A stretch of DNA of 64,000 nt from Callorhinus ursinus (lineage: Eukaryota; Chordata; Mammalia; Carnivora; Otariidae): contig NW_020312775.1 of assembly GCF_003265705.1 (NCBI RefSeq), forward strand, positions 9,873,529 to 9,937,528. Direction: 5' to 3'. Shown in pieces: positions 22,781-34,710 of this stretch (the stretch's first letter is position 1; each line of letters starts with the position of its first letter). Under the pieces are notes generated by a model. The model was given only the letters and a program-made list of their open reading frames with translations. It was not told the origin of the DNA and did no database searches. Made by a program: the position numbers and the translations under genes.

Positions 22781-23145
22781 TTGGCTGCTCCCATGTTAGG
22801 GGCATAGATATTTACAATTGTTAGATCTTCTTGTTGGATAGACCCTTTAAGTAGGATATAATGTCCTTTTTCATCTCTTATTACAGTCTTTGTTTTAAAA
22901 TCTAATTTGTCTGATATAAGGATTGCCACCCCAGCTTTCTTTTGGTGTCCATTAGCATGGTAAATTGTTTTCCACACCCTCACTTTCAATGTGGGGGTGT
23001 CTTTGGGTCTAAAATGAGTCTCTTGCAGACAGCATATGGATGAGACTTGTTTTTTAATCCAATCTGATAACCTGTGTCTTTTGATTGGGGCATTGAGCCC
23101 ATTTACATTCAGGGTAACTATTGAACGATATGAATGTAGTGCCAT
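22756..23145 (-). pseudogene. L1 ORF2 start, truncated endonuclease
   Basis: A 129-codon frame starts at the ORF2 start and encodes the APE-type endonuclease N-terminus: NVNGLNAPIKRHRLSDWIKK, then CCLQETHF with the catalytic glutamate, and HQKKAGVAILISDKLDF. After GAAK it leaves L1 and ends seven codons later in arm DNA. The frame is intact until the breakpoint, unlike the arm copies, so this L1 belongs to a different insertion. Confidence 0.92.
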
Positions 23146-23239
23146 TGTATTGCCTGTAAGGTGATGGTTACTGTATATTGTCTGTGTTCCTTTCTGATCT
23201 ATGCTGCTTTTAGGCTCTCTCTTTGCTTAGAGGACCCCT

Positions 23240-24118
23240 TTCAATATTTCTTGGAGGGCTGGTTTCGTGTTTGCAAATTCCTTTAGTTTTTGTTTGTCCT
23301 GGAAGCTTTTTAACTCTCCTTCTATTTTCAATGACAGCCTAGCTGGTTATAGTATTCTTGCCTGCATATTTTTCTCATTTAGTGCTCTGAAGATATCATG
23401 CCAGTCCTTTCTGGCCTGCCAGGTCTCTGCGGATAGGTCTGTTGCCAATCTAATGTTTCTACCATTGTAGGTTACATATCTCTTCTCCAGAGCTGCTTTC
23501 AGTATTTTCTCTTTGTCTCTGAGACTCGTAAGTTTTACTATTAGATGTCGGGGTTTTGACCTATTTTTATTGATTTTGAGAGGGCTTCTCTGTGCCTCCT
23601 GGATTTTGATGCCTGTTTCCTTCCCCACATTAGGGATGTTCTCTGCTATTATTTGCTCCAATATACCTTCTACCCCTCTCTCTCTTTCTTCTTCTGGGAT
23701 CCCAATTATTCTAATGTTGTTTCGTCTTATCGTATTGTTTATCTCTTGAATACTGCCCTCGTGATCCTGTAGTTGTTTATATCTGTTTTTCTCAGTCTCT
23801 TTATTTTCCATCATTTGGTCTTCTATATCGCTGATTCTCTCTTCTGCCTCATTTATCCTAGCAGTTAGTGCCCCCATTTTTAATTGCACCTCACTAATAG
23901 CCTATGTGATTTCAACTTGGTTAGATTTTAGTTCTTTTATTTCTCCAGAAAGATTTTCTTTAATAACTTCCAAGCTTTTTTCAAGCCCAGCTAATATCTT
24001 TAAAGTCATGATTCTGAACTCTAGGTCCGACATCGTACTAATGTCCTTATTGAGTAGGTCCCTGGCAGACGGAACTACCACTTGTTCCTTTTGCTGAGGT
24101 GATTTTTTGTCTTGTCAT
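23240..24118 (-). pseudogene. L1 ORF1, nearly intact pseudogene
   Basis: From the expected ATG (minus strand, CAT at 24116-24118, giving MTRQKITSAKG-like residues) the frame runs through a coiled coil to a stop near 23890. It then reopens for 180 codons at 23347-23889: RISDIEDQMMENKETEK (end of the coiled coil), then the RRM-like part with RRNNIRIIGIPEEE and LEQIIAENIPNVGKE, then the C-terminal domain with RHLIVKLTSLRDKE and YNGRNIRLATDLS. A stop follows ARIL where the family continues with PARLS. Two stops thus separate it from an intact chaperone gene of about 290 codons. Confidence 0.88.
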
Positions 24119-25905
24119 TTCGTCCAGAGGAGAATAGATGAATGAGAGAACAAAATGCTAACAGGTTAACAATGTCCCCAGCAAATATACTCTATACAAA
24201 TCAGAAAAGACCTGAAACGAGGGGAAAAGAAAGGGAAAGAAAGAAAAAAGAAAGAAAAAAACATAAAGGATAAAAACAAACAAAAACAGAACAAAACAAA
24301 AAAAAAACAGAATATGATCGAATATGATCAGGCTAGTGCATAGATCAGTGCCACACACTAGATTTTGGGCGTATTTTGGTCTGTTAGAAGAAAGTGCCTC
24401 CTAAAATTTTAACGGAAGAAAGACTTATATATGTACAAAATAAGGGTTGATACAATGAAGGGATGGAAGATGACTAAAGATGAAAATTATAAAAAGGTTT
24501 TATAAAATGAATTGATAAGAAGTTGTTTGAAAAAGAAGAAGATTAAAAAAACGAAAAGGAAAAAGAAAAAGGGAGAGAATTTGATCAGGCAGGAGACTAG
24601 AACAAAGGCATACGCTAGTGATTTAGAGTATATTTTGATCTGTTAGAAGAAATTGTATCTCAAAATTTTAAAGAGAGTACAACTTATATATATATGCCAA
24701 AAATAAAGGTAACTACTATGAAGGGATACAATATGACTCTAAAAATGAAAAATAAATAATGTTTTTTTTAAAAAGTGATTGATAAGGTGTTGGTTGAAAA
24801 AGGGAAAAAGAATAATTCAAAAAAACAGTTAAAAAATTAACTTTGAAAAACTAATGTATCATGGTAAAAAAGCCATGACTTCTATGTGCAGTATTCCCCT
24901 AGCACTGTAGTTCTCCCGTTCTCCTTGATCGGTAAACTTGGTCTTGGCTTGCTGGCTGTTCATGCTGATCTTCTGGGGGAGGGGTCTGTTGCCATGCTTC
25001 CAAAATGTCTTTGCCGGAGGCAGAATTGCCCCGCCCTTGTCAGTCCGGGCTAAGCAATCTGCTCAGGTTTGCTCTCAGGAGCTTTTGTTCCCTGCAAGCT
25101 CTCGGTATAGCATTGGAAGACCAGAATGAAAATGGTGGCCTCCCAATCTCTGCCCAGAGGAGCTGAGAACTCGGGGCCCCGCTCCTCAGTGCGCCACCAG
25201 AGAAAAGCAGTCACTCCCGTCTCCCTGGTCTCTGGCCGCACTCCGCGCTCACCTGGCCTGTGACAGAGCGTTTCTATGTCTGGCACCTGACCCTGTGTGG
25301 AGTCTCCAAACCCAGCAGATCCCTGCAGTGCGCTCCCGCACCGCTCCTTCCAGGGGAGGAATGGGAGTCTCCCCATCTCTGCCACTTGTTGGGTCCCTGC
25401 TGGGGGAGCAGTGGCCCAACTCGGCTGCGGATCACAGTTTATGGCAACCCTGAGCTGAGAACCTGCGCCTCGGCTCTGTCTCTGCAGCTGGCTTCCCCGC
25501 TCCAATACCTGGGAGCTCTGCCACACTCAGGCACCCCCGGTCTTTCTGTGACCCCCAAGGGTCCTGAGAACACAGTGTCCCGCGAGAGTTCCACCCCCAG
25601 CTTAGCCACTGGAGCGATGTCACTCAGTGGAGCCGACTTCTAAAAGTTCTGATTTTGTGCTCCGCGGCTCTATCACTTGCCAGAAGCGGCCGACGGAGGC
25701 CCCCTCCCCTGCCATCTATCCTCCTGAGTATCGCCTCGGATTCACTTCTCCTCCCGTCCTACCTTCCAGTAAGTGGTCGCTTTTCTGTTCAGAGAGTTGT
25801 TGCTATTCTTCTCTTCGATCTCCTGTTGAGTTCGTAGGTGTTCAGAATGGTTTGATCCCTATCCAGCTGAATTCCTGAGATGAGACCGCCATTTTTATTT
25901 TCAAC
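24119..25905 (-). promoter_or_regulatory. L1 5'UTR with tandem units
   Basis: A nearly 1.8-kb 5'UTR. The ORF1-proximal part (24315-24835) is AT-rich and consists of two diverged tandem units. The distal part (24890-25905) is GC-rich with many CpGs, as expected for an L1 internal promoter. Open frames at 25050-25643 on both strands are chance frames in this GC-rich DNA. Confidence 0.8.
24315..24835 (-). repeat. Two ~260-bp tandem units in L1 5'UTR
   Basis: Unit 1 (about 24315-24577) and unit 2 (about 24578-24835) share, in order: a GATCAGGC patch, TATTTTGRTCTGTTAGAAGAA, CTYAAAATTTTAA, ACTTATATAT, then AATGAAGGGATRSAAKATGACT-like text, a TTGATAAGRWGTTG patch and a GAAAAAGRRAAAGA run. The homologous place in the L1 at 41061-45077 shows one such unit. 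Confidence 0.8.
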
Positions 25906-26604
25906 CTCTAAAGAGCTGGAAAGTCTTCAGGGAAAAAAAAAGCCACACAGAGCAACCAGATGGAGTTTACACTGAGCTTGACCCCCTAGCAAGGGGTGGT
26001 GCAACTCCACCCAGGAAAAGACACCTGAGATTCAGCACAGCAGGCCCCTCCCCCAAGAAAGCAACTAAAAGAACAGGTAAAGACCAACTTTAAAAGCACA
26101 CAGGACTGCAAAACTTCAGTTCTAGGGGAAAATAGTATATATAATTCAAGGTTTTTTCACATGATTCATTTATCTTTCAGTTTAAAATATTCCTTTCCTT
26201 TTTTTAAATTTTTTTTTCCTTTTCAACTAGTTTCTAATTTTAACAACTCTTTATTTTTAAGTCTTTTTTTAATTTTCATTTCCTACATTTACATTTTATA
26301 GATATATTCTTCATTTTGGGGTTCTTTTCACTGTATTCAATTTTATTTTTGTATATATAAAAGTTTTGCTTTCTTTACAATTTGGAACTTAGTGTCTTCT
26401 AACAAAGAGACCAAAATACACCTAGGACCAAGTGGATCACCCTGTTTTAATCACCTGAGAAATTATATTCTCTCCTGCCCTTTTATTTATTTTTTTATAT
26501 TTTGGTTTCTGACCTCTTCAGATTTGTCTTGTGTGTATTTTGCTTGGGTTGTGGTTGATATATTTGATTTTGCTCTCTTGTTCATCCATTCCTTTCTGTG
26601 CAAA

Positions 26605-27470
26605 ATGACTAGAAGGAGGAATTCACAACAAAAGAACCAGATGTAATACTCTCTGACACAGATCTTATCAATATGGATAGAAGTAAAATGTCAGAACTTG
26701 AATTGAGGATAATGATTATAAAGTTACTAGCTGGGCTTGAAAAATCACAAAAGACACTAGAGAATCTCTTAGTGCAGAAATAAAATCTAATCAGGCCAAA
26801 ATTAAAAATGCTTTCACTAAGATGCAGTCTAAATTGGATGCTCTAACAGCTAGGGTAAATGAGGCAGAAGAGAGAGTAAGTGACATAGAAGACAAGTTGT
26901 TTGAAAGGAAAGAAACTGAAGAAAAGAGAGAAAATCAACTAAGGGACCATGAGGGGAAGCTTCAAAAAATCAGGAATACCATAAAGCAAAATAATATTAG
27001 AAGTATTGGGGTGCCAGAGGAAGAAGAAAGAGAGAGAGGGACAGAAGGTATATTTGAGCAAATCATAGCTGAGAACATCCCTAGTCTTGGGAAGGAAACA
27101 GGCATGCAAGTCCAAGAGGTAGAGAGGACACTTCTCAAAATCAATAAAAATAGATCCACACCCTGACATATAATAGTGAAGCTTGCAAATTTCAGAGATA
27201 AAGAGAAAATCCTATAAGCAGCTGGAGAAAAGAGGTTTTTAATCAACAAGGGTAGAAACATTAGAGTGGGAAGAGAACTATCCACAGAGACCTGGGAAGC
27301 CAGAAAGGGAATGATATATTCAGGGTACTAAATGAGAAAAACATGCAGTCAAGAATAGTTTATCCAGAAAGGCTGTCATTCAGAATGGAAGGAGAGATAA
27401 AGAGCTTCCAACACAAACAGAAATTAAAAGAATATATGACCACTAAACCAGCCCTGTAAGAAATATTAAA
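26605..27470 (+). pseudogene. L1 ORF1 pseudogene
   Basis: The family start MTRRRNSQQK is at 26605 but reaches a stop at 26646. The main remaining frame, 26822-27166, carries the coiled coil (RVSDIEDKLFERKETEEK) and the RRM start (KQNNIRSIGVPEEEER, EQIIAENIPSLGKETG). A stop then interrupts RSTP*HIIVKLANF. The C-terminal domain continues to about 27470 with further breaks. It is inactive. Confidence 0.88.
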
Positions 27471-28440
27471 GAGGATCCTCTGAAGAGAAAGCACAAAAGT
27501 TACATAAACCAGAAAGAAACAGACACAATCTACAGAAACAAGGACATTACAGGTTAATACAATGGCACTAAATTCATATTTTTCAATAGTTACTCTGATT
27601 TTAAATGGGCTAATTGCTCAAATCAAAAAATCAAAAGACATAAGGTATCAGATTGGATTAAAAAGCATGACCCATCCATATTGTGTCTACAAGAGACTCA
27701 TTGTAGAACAGAAGGCACCTCCAGATTGAAAGTGATGAGGTGAAGAACAATTTATCATGGTAATGGCCCTAATAGAAAGCTGGAGTAGCAATTTTCATAT
27801 CAAACAAATTAGATTTTAAATTAAGACTATAGTAAGAGACAAAGACAGACACTATATAATACTTAAAGGGTCTATCCAACAAGAAGATCTAACAATTATA
27901 AATATTTATGCTCTTAAATATGGAGCAGCCAAATATATAAACCAATTAATAACCAAAGTAAAAAAAAAACAACACATTGCTAATAATACAATAATAGTAG
28001 GGGACTTCAACACCTCCACTCAGAGTAATGGATGGATCATCTAAGCAGATCAACAAGGAAACAAACACACTGGACCAGATGGACTTCACAGATATATAAA
28101 GAGCATTCCATCCTAAAGCAACAGAATACACATTCTTATTGAGTGCACATGGAACATTCTCCAGAATACATCACATATTGGGTAACGAATCAGGTCTCAA
28201 CTGATACCAAAAAATTGGAAATATTCTCTGCATATTCTCAGACCACAATTCTTTGAAACTTGATCTCAATCACAGGAGGAAATTTAGAAGGAATTCAAAC
28301 ACTTGGAGGCTAAAAGCATCCTATAAAAGAATGAATTGGTCAACCAGGAAATCAAATAAAAATTTTAAAAAATTCATGGAAACAAATGAAAATGAAAACA
28401 TAGTTGTTCAAAGAACTTGGGATACAGCAAAAGCAGTCCT

Positions 28441-28677
28441 AAGAAGGAAACACATAGGGCGCCTGGGTGGCTCAGATGGTTAAGCGTCTGCCTTCGGCTC
28501 AGATCATGATCCCAGAGTCCTGGGATCGAGTCCCGCATCGAGCTCCCTGCTCCTTGGGAGCCTGCTTCTCCCTCTGCTTCTCTCTCTCTCTCTCTCTCTC
28601 CCTCTCTCTCTCTCCTCCTCTGTCTCTCATGAATAAATAAATAAAATTGTTTTTTTTTAAAAGAAGGAAACACATAG
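28441..28677 (+). mobile_element. SINEC with 17-bp TSD
   Basis: The body is 28458-28660. AAGAAGGAAACACATAG is repeated exactly at 28441-28457 and 28661-28677. The CT-rich region is an expanded CT microsatellite (28583-28616). Confidence 0.96.
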
Positions 28678-31389
28678 CAATATAAGGCTTTCACAAAAAA
28701 AAAATAGAAAAGTCTCAAATACAGAAGGTAAACTAACACCTAAAGGAGCTGGAGAAAGAATAGCAAATAAAACCTAAACCAAGCAGTAGAAGAGAAATTA
28801 TAAAGATAAGAGCAGAAATGAATGAAATAGAAACCAGAAGAACAGTAGAAAATATCAATGAAATTAGAAGCTGGTTCTCTGAAAGAATTAATAAGATTGA
28901 TAAACCCCTAGCCAGACTTATCAAAAAGAAAAGAGAAAGGAACCAAATTAATAAAATCATGAATGATAGAGGAGAGATCATGACCAACACCAAGGAATAC
29001 AAACAATTATAAGAACATATTATGAGCAACTGTATGCCAAAAAATTAGGCAATCTGGAAGAAATGGATACATTCCTGGAAACATAAACTACCCAAAACGG
29101 AAACAGGTAGAAATAAAAAACCTGAACAGATTCATAACCAGCAAGGAAATTAAAGCAGTAATCAAAAACTTTCCAAAAAACAAGAGTTTAGGGCCAGATA
29201 TCTTCCAAGGAGAATTCTACTACACATTTAAAGAAAAACTAATACCTATTCTTCTAATGCTATTTCAAAAAATAGAAATGGAAGGGAAAGTCCCTTGAAA
29301 TCATTCAATGAGGACAGCATTACATTGATCCCAAAACCAAAGACCCCACCAAAAAGGAGAATTCGAGACCAATATCCCTGTTGAACATGGAGGCAAAAAT
29401 TATCACCAAGATACTGGCCAATAAGATCCAACAGTACATTAAAAGGATTATACACCATGACCAAGTGGGATTTATTTCTGGGCTGCAAGGCTGGTTCAAC
29501 ATCCACAAATCAATGTGACACATCACATTGATAAAAGGACAAGAAACATATGATCTTCTCAATTGAGGCCGAAAAAGAATTTGACAAAAAGACCGTCCTT
29601 TCTTGATTAAAACTCTCCACAGTGTAGGGATAGACAGAACATACTGCAATATCATAAAAGCCACCTACAAAAAGCCCACAGCGAATACCATTCTCAATGG
29701 GAAAAAACTGAGATCTGCACTCTCACCGCTGTTGTTCAACATAGTGCTAGATGTCCTAGTCTCAGCAATCACACAACAGAAAGAAATAAAAGGCATTCAA
29801 ATTGGCAAAGAAGTCAAACTCTCACTCTTCCCAGATGACATGATACTTTATGTGGAAAACGCAAAAGACACCACCCAAAAATTGCTAGAACCAATACAGG
29901 AATTCAGGAAAATGGCAGAATATAAAATCAATGCACAGAAATCAGTTGCAATTCTTTACACTAATAATGAAGCAGCCAAAAGAGAAACTAAGGAATGAAT
30001 CCCATTTACAGTTGCACCAAAAACCATAAGATGCCTAGGAATAAACCTAACAAAAAGGTAAAAGATCTGTACTCTAAATACTACAGAAAACTTATGAAAG
30101 AAATTGAGGAAGACACAAAGAAATGGAAAAATATTCCATGTTCATGGATTGGAAGAATAAATATTGTTAAAATATCTATGCTACCTAGAGCAATCTACAC
30201 ATTTAAAGCGATCCCTATCGAAATACCATCAACTTTTTTCACAGAAATGGAACAAATAATCCTAAAATTTGTATGGAACCAGAAAAGACCCCAAATCCTC
30301 AAGGGAATGGTGAAAAAGAAAACCAAAGCTGCTGTCATCACAATGCTGGACTTTAAGGTATATTACAAAGCTGTAATCATCAAGACAGTATAGTACTAGC
30401 ACAAAAAGAGACACATGAATCAATGGAACAGAATAGAGAATCCAGAAATGGACTCTAAACTCTACAGCCAACTAATCTTTCACAAAGCAGGAAAGAATAT
30501 CCAATGGAAAAAGGACAGTCTCTTCAATGCGTTGTGCTGGGAAAATTGGAGAGCCACATGTAGAAGAATGAAACTGGACCATTTTCTTACACCATTCACA
30601 AACTCAAAATGGATGAAGGACCTCAATGTGAGACAGGAATCCATCAAAATCATAAAGGAGAACATAAGCAGCGTCCTCTTCAACTTTGGCTGCAGCAACT
30701 TCTTGCTAGACATATCTCCTAAGGCAAGGGAAGGAAAAGCAAAAATGAACTATTTGGACTTCATCAAGATAAAAATCTTTTACACAGCAAAGGAAACAGT
30801 CCACAAAACTATAAGGCAACCTACCGAATGGGAGAAGATATTTGCAAATGGCATATCAGATAAAGGGCTAGTATCCAAGATCTAAAACAAACTTATCAAA
30901 TCAACACCCAAAAAGCAAATCATCCAGTCAAGAAATGGGCAGAAAACATGAATAGACACTTCTCCAAAGAAGACATACAAATGACCAACAGACACATGAA
31001 AAATGCTCCACATCACTTGCCATTAGGGAATTACAAATCACAACTACAATGAGATACCACCTCACACCAGTCAGTCTGGCTAAAATTAACAAGACAGGAA
31101 AGAACAAATTTTGCAAGGATGTGGAAAAAGAGGAACCCTCTTACACTGTTGATGGGAATGCAAGCTGGTACAGCCATTCTGGAAAAAGGTATGGAGGTTC
31201 CTCAAGAAGTTAAAAATAGATCTCCCCTATGACCCAGTAACTGCACAACTATATATTTACCTCAAAGATACAAATGTAGTGATCCAAAGGGAAACCTTCA
31301 CCCAATGTTCATAGCAGCAATGTCCACAATAGCCAAACTGTGGAAAGAGCTGAGAGGTCCATCAACAGACGAATGGATGAAGAAGATGT

Positions 31390-31480
31390 GGTATGTATGT
31401 GTGTGTGTTTGTGTGTATATATATATGTATATACATATATATACATATATATATACATATATACACACATACACACATTA
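31390..31480 (+). repeat. TG/TA microsatellite in L1
   Basis: A compound GTGT, TATA and ATACAC run interrupts the end of ORF2 in this L1, at the same place where other copies carry dinucleotide runs. Confidence 0.9.
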
Positions 31481-31897
31481 TAATATTACTCAGCCATCAG
31501 GAAGGATGAATACTTACCATTTACATTGAAGTGGATGGATCTGGAAGGTATTATGCTAAGTGAAATAATTCGATCACAGAAAGACAATTACCATATGGTT
31601 TAATTCATATGTGGAATTAAGAAACAAGGCAGAGGACCATAGGGGAAAGGAGGGAAAACAGAATGAGAAGTTATCAGAGAGGGAGAAAAACCATGAGAGT
31701 CCCTTAACTATAGGAAACAAACTGAGGGTTGCTGGAGGGGAGGTGGCTGGGGGGATGGGGTAAGTGAGTGATGGGCATTAAGGAGAGCATGTGATGTGAT
31801 GAGCACTGGGTGTTATACGCAACTGATATTTTATTGAACACTACATTTGCAACTAATTATGTACTATAAGTTGGCTAATTGAATTTAAATTAAATAT

Positions 31898-32596
31898 GGG
31901 GCATAGAAAAAGCAGTTCTAAGAGAAAAGTTCATAGCTATAAGACATACCTCAAAAAAGATACAAAAGAAATTCCAAAAAAGCAATCTAACTTTATAATC
32001 AAGGATCTAGGGGAAAGAAAAAAGAAAAAGCCCAAAAGTAATAAAAGGAAGAAAATAATAAATGTAAGAGTGCAAATATAAATGAGATAGAGAATAACTA
32101 AACAAAAGAAAAGATCAATGAACCTAAATCTCATTCTTTGGAAAAATAAACAAAATTAATAAACCTTTAGCCAGACTTGACAAGGAATAAAAGAGCAGAA
32201 CCAAATAAATAAAATAAAATGAGAAATGAAAAAGAAGTTACAACAGATGCCACAAAAAATATGAGAGATTAGTATGAACAATCATATACCAACAAATTGA
32301 AAAACCTAGAAGAAATGGACACATTTGTAAGAACACACAACTTTCCAAGACTGAATCATAAAGAAATAGAAAATCTGAATAGAACTTCAGAAGTCATAAA
32401 ATTGAATCAGTGTTCAAAAACTTCCCAAGAAACAAAAGTCCAGGACCAGATAGCTTCACAGTAAATTCTAACATTTTTAAAAAGATTAAATACCTATCAT
32501 TCTCAAATTATTCCAAAAAATTGAAAAGGAAGAAATGTTTCCAAAATCATTTTATAAGGCCACTATTACCTTATACCAAAACTTGACAAAAATAGC

Positions 32597-32631
<35 letters not shown>

Positions 32632-34710
32632 AATTAGAGGATAATATTCCTGATGAAGATAGATGCAAAATCCTCAACCAAATATTAGCAAACCGAATTC
32701 TATACTACATTATAAAGATCATACACCACAATCAAGTGAGATTTATTCCACGGATCCAGGCATGGTCTCATATTCCCAAATCAATCAAGGTAATACACTA
32801 CATTAATAAAAGAAAGAATAAAAATCATATGACTTACTCAATAGATCAGAAAACAATATTTGACAAAGTAAAATATTTAATTATGATTAAAACAATAAAC
32901 AAAGTAGGGATAGAGGTAATATATTTCGAAATAATAAAGGCCATATATGAAAAGCTGACAGCTAACATCATACTCAATGGGGAAAAGCTGAAAGCTTTCC
33001 CTTAAGTTCAGGAATAAGGTAAGGATGATCAAACTTGCCACTTTGATTCAACATTGTATTGGAATTCCTGGCCACAGTTAGACAAGAAAAAGAAATAAAA
33101 ATTATCTAAATTGAAAAAGAAGAAGTAAAACTCACTATTTTCATATGACATGATACTATATATAGAAAATCCTAAAGACTCAACCAAAATATACTATTAG
33201 AAATAACAAATGAATTCAGTAAAGTCACAGAATACAAAGTTAACATACAGAAATTGGTTCTGTTTCTATCACTAATAACAAGTTATCAGTATGAGTTATT
33301 AAGAAAAAAACCCATTTAAAATTAGATCAAAAAGAATAAAATACCTAGGTTAAATTTCACCAAGGAGATGAAAGACCTGTACTCTGAAATCTATAAGACA
33401 CTGATGAACGAAATTGAAGACAACACAAATATATGGAAAGATATTCTGTGTTCATTGATTGGAAGAATATATATTGTTAAAATATCCATACTACCTAAAG
33501 CAATTTAAAGATTCAATGCAATTTCTACCAAAATACCAACAATGGCATTTTTCACAGAACTAGAACAGAGTATCATCAAATTTGTGTGGAACCACAAAAG
33601 ACCCCAGATAGCTAAGGCAGTTGTGACAAAGAACAAAGCTGGAGATATCACATTCCCTGATTTAAAAATATACTACACAGCTATAATAATCAAAGCAGTA
33701 TAGTACTGGCACACACACAAAAAAGACACAAAGCTCAATCTTACAGAATAGAGAGTCCAAAAACAAACCCATGCTTATATAGTCAATTAGTCTATGTCAA
33801 AGGAGTTAAAAATATACGATGGGAAAAAAGTCTCTTCAAGTGGTGTTGGAAACAGTTGCACAGCTACATGCAAAAGAATGAAACTGGACCATATCTTACA
33901 CCATAAACAAAAATGAATTCAAAGTGGATTAAATTCTTGAATGTAAGACCTGAAACCACAGGTTCGGAAGAAATCATAAGCAATAAGATCCTCCACAGAG
34001 GTCTTAACAACATAGTTTTGGACCACTCTCCTCAGGCAAGGGTAATGAAAGCTAAAATAAACAAATGGGATTACACAAAACTAAAAAGCATTTGAACAGT
34101 GAAGGAAACCATCAACAAAAGGAAAAGGTGACCTATTGAATGGGAGAAGATATTTGCAAATCATACATTCAATGAGGAGTTGATGTCCAAAATATATTTA
34201 AAAATTACATAAGTTAATATCCAAAAACTGATTTAAAATGGGAAGAGAACTTGAAAAGACATTTTTCCAAAGAAGACACAGATGGCCAACAGGCAGATGA
34301 AAAGATGCTCAACATCACTACTAATCAGAGAAAAACAAATCAAAACCATAATGAGATATTACTTCACACCTGTCAGATTGACTAGTATTAAAAAGACAAA
34401 AAATAACAATTATTGGTGAGGATGTGGAGAAAAGGGAATCTTCATACACAGTTGGTGAGAATGTGAATTGGTGCAGCCACTATTGAAAACAGTATGGAAG
34501 TTCTTCAAAAAATTGAAAATAGAACTGCCATAGTATCCAGCAATTCCACTGCTGGGTATTTATCTGGGGAAAAAAAAGGAAAACATCAATTTGAAGAAAT
34601 ATATGCACTCCTATGCTCATTGCAGCATTAATTACAATAGCCAAAATATAGAAGCAACCTAAATGTCCATCAGTAGATAAATGGATTAAAATGATGTGGT
34701 ATATAAATAC
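31898..34710 (+). mobile_element. Older LINE-1 ORF2 segment, plus strand
   Basis: The sequence starts inside the ORF2 linker (GGGGCATAGAAAAAGCAGTT near 31898) and ends near 34710 close to the ORF2 stop (GGTATATAAATACAATGGA), with no 3'UTR. The middle includes fingers residues ([15 protein letters not shown] near 32840) and C-terminal residues (NSKWIKFLNVRPETTG near 33913). It is more diverged than its neighbours, with many small indels. An (AAAT)n run sits at 32597-32631. Its 3' end is cut by the next L1. Confidence 0.88.
32597..32631 (+). repeat. (AAAT)n microsatellite
   Basis: About nine AAAT units, without a SINE head upstream, inside L1 ORF2 sequence. Confidence 0.95.

Larger units (their letters stand above)
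22781..25905 (-). mobile_element. 5' part of a LINE-1, minus strand
   Basis: Right to left it reads: L1 5' end near 25905 (AATGGCGGTCTCATCTCAGG on the minus strand), a long 5'UTR to about 24120, ORF1 to about 23240, and ORF2 start to 22781. It is cut in the endonuclease-coding region right after a segment encoding IYAPNMGAAK, at the outer edge of the inverted repeat. The remaining 3' part of this L1 is not found on the far side of the arm. It is the best-preserved ORF1 in the window and the longest, most CpG-containing 5'UTR. Confidence 0.92.
27590..31500 (+). pseudogene. L1 ORF2 pseudogene
   Basis: In order: a decayed endonuclease (27590-28330), a linker (28818-29012), RT fingers and palm (29603-29998) and the thumb and C-terminal regions (29995-30393, 30415-30885, with [14 protein letters not shown] and MDSKLYSQLIFHKAGKNI). 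The RT box reads [13 protein letters not shown]: alanine of FADD is proline, while both aspartates remain. Stops and frameshifts separate the pieces, and a SINE splits the linker. Confidence 0.9.
25908..31890 (+). mobile_element. Nearly full-length LINE-1, plus strand
   Basis: It starts in the 5'UTR near 25908, directly beside the 5' end of the minus-strand L1, so the two are head to head. Then come ORF1 (26605-27470), ORF2 (about 27590-31500) and a 3'UTR with GCACTGGGTGTTATACGCAA near 31800, ending near 31890. A SINE occupies 28458-28660. The 5'UTR is shorter than in other copies (about 700 bp), so it is probably 5'-truncated. Confidence 0.92.

Noticed and set aside
25050..25643. Overlapping open frames of 158 and 127 codons on opposite strands
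   Set aside because: Both lie in the GC-rich part of an L1 5'UTR, show low-complexity proline/serine/glycine content and have no family features.
22781..25905. Twin priming as the explanation for the L1 joint at 22780
   Set aside because: The sequence across the joint is not L1 but the outer end of the inverted-repeat arm, and no opposite-strand L1 piece abuts it.
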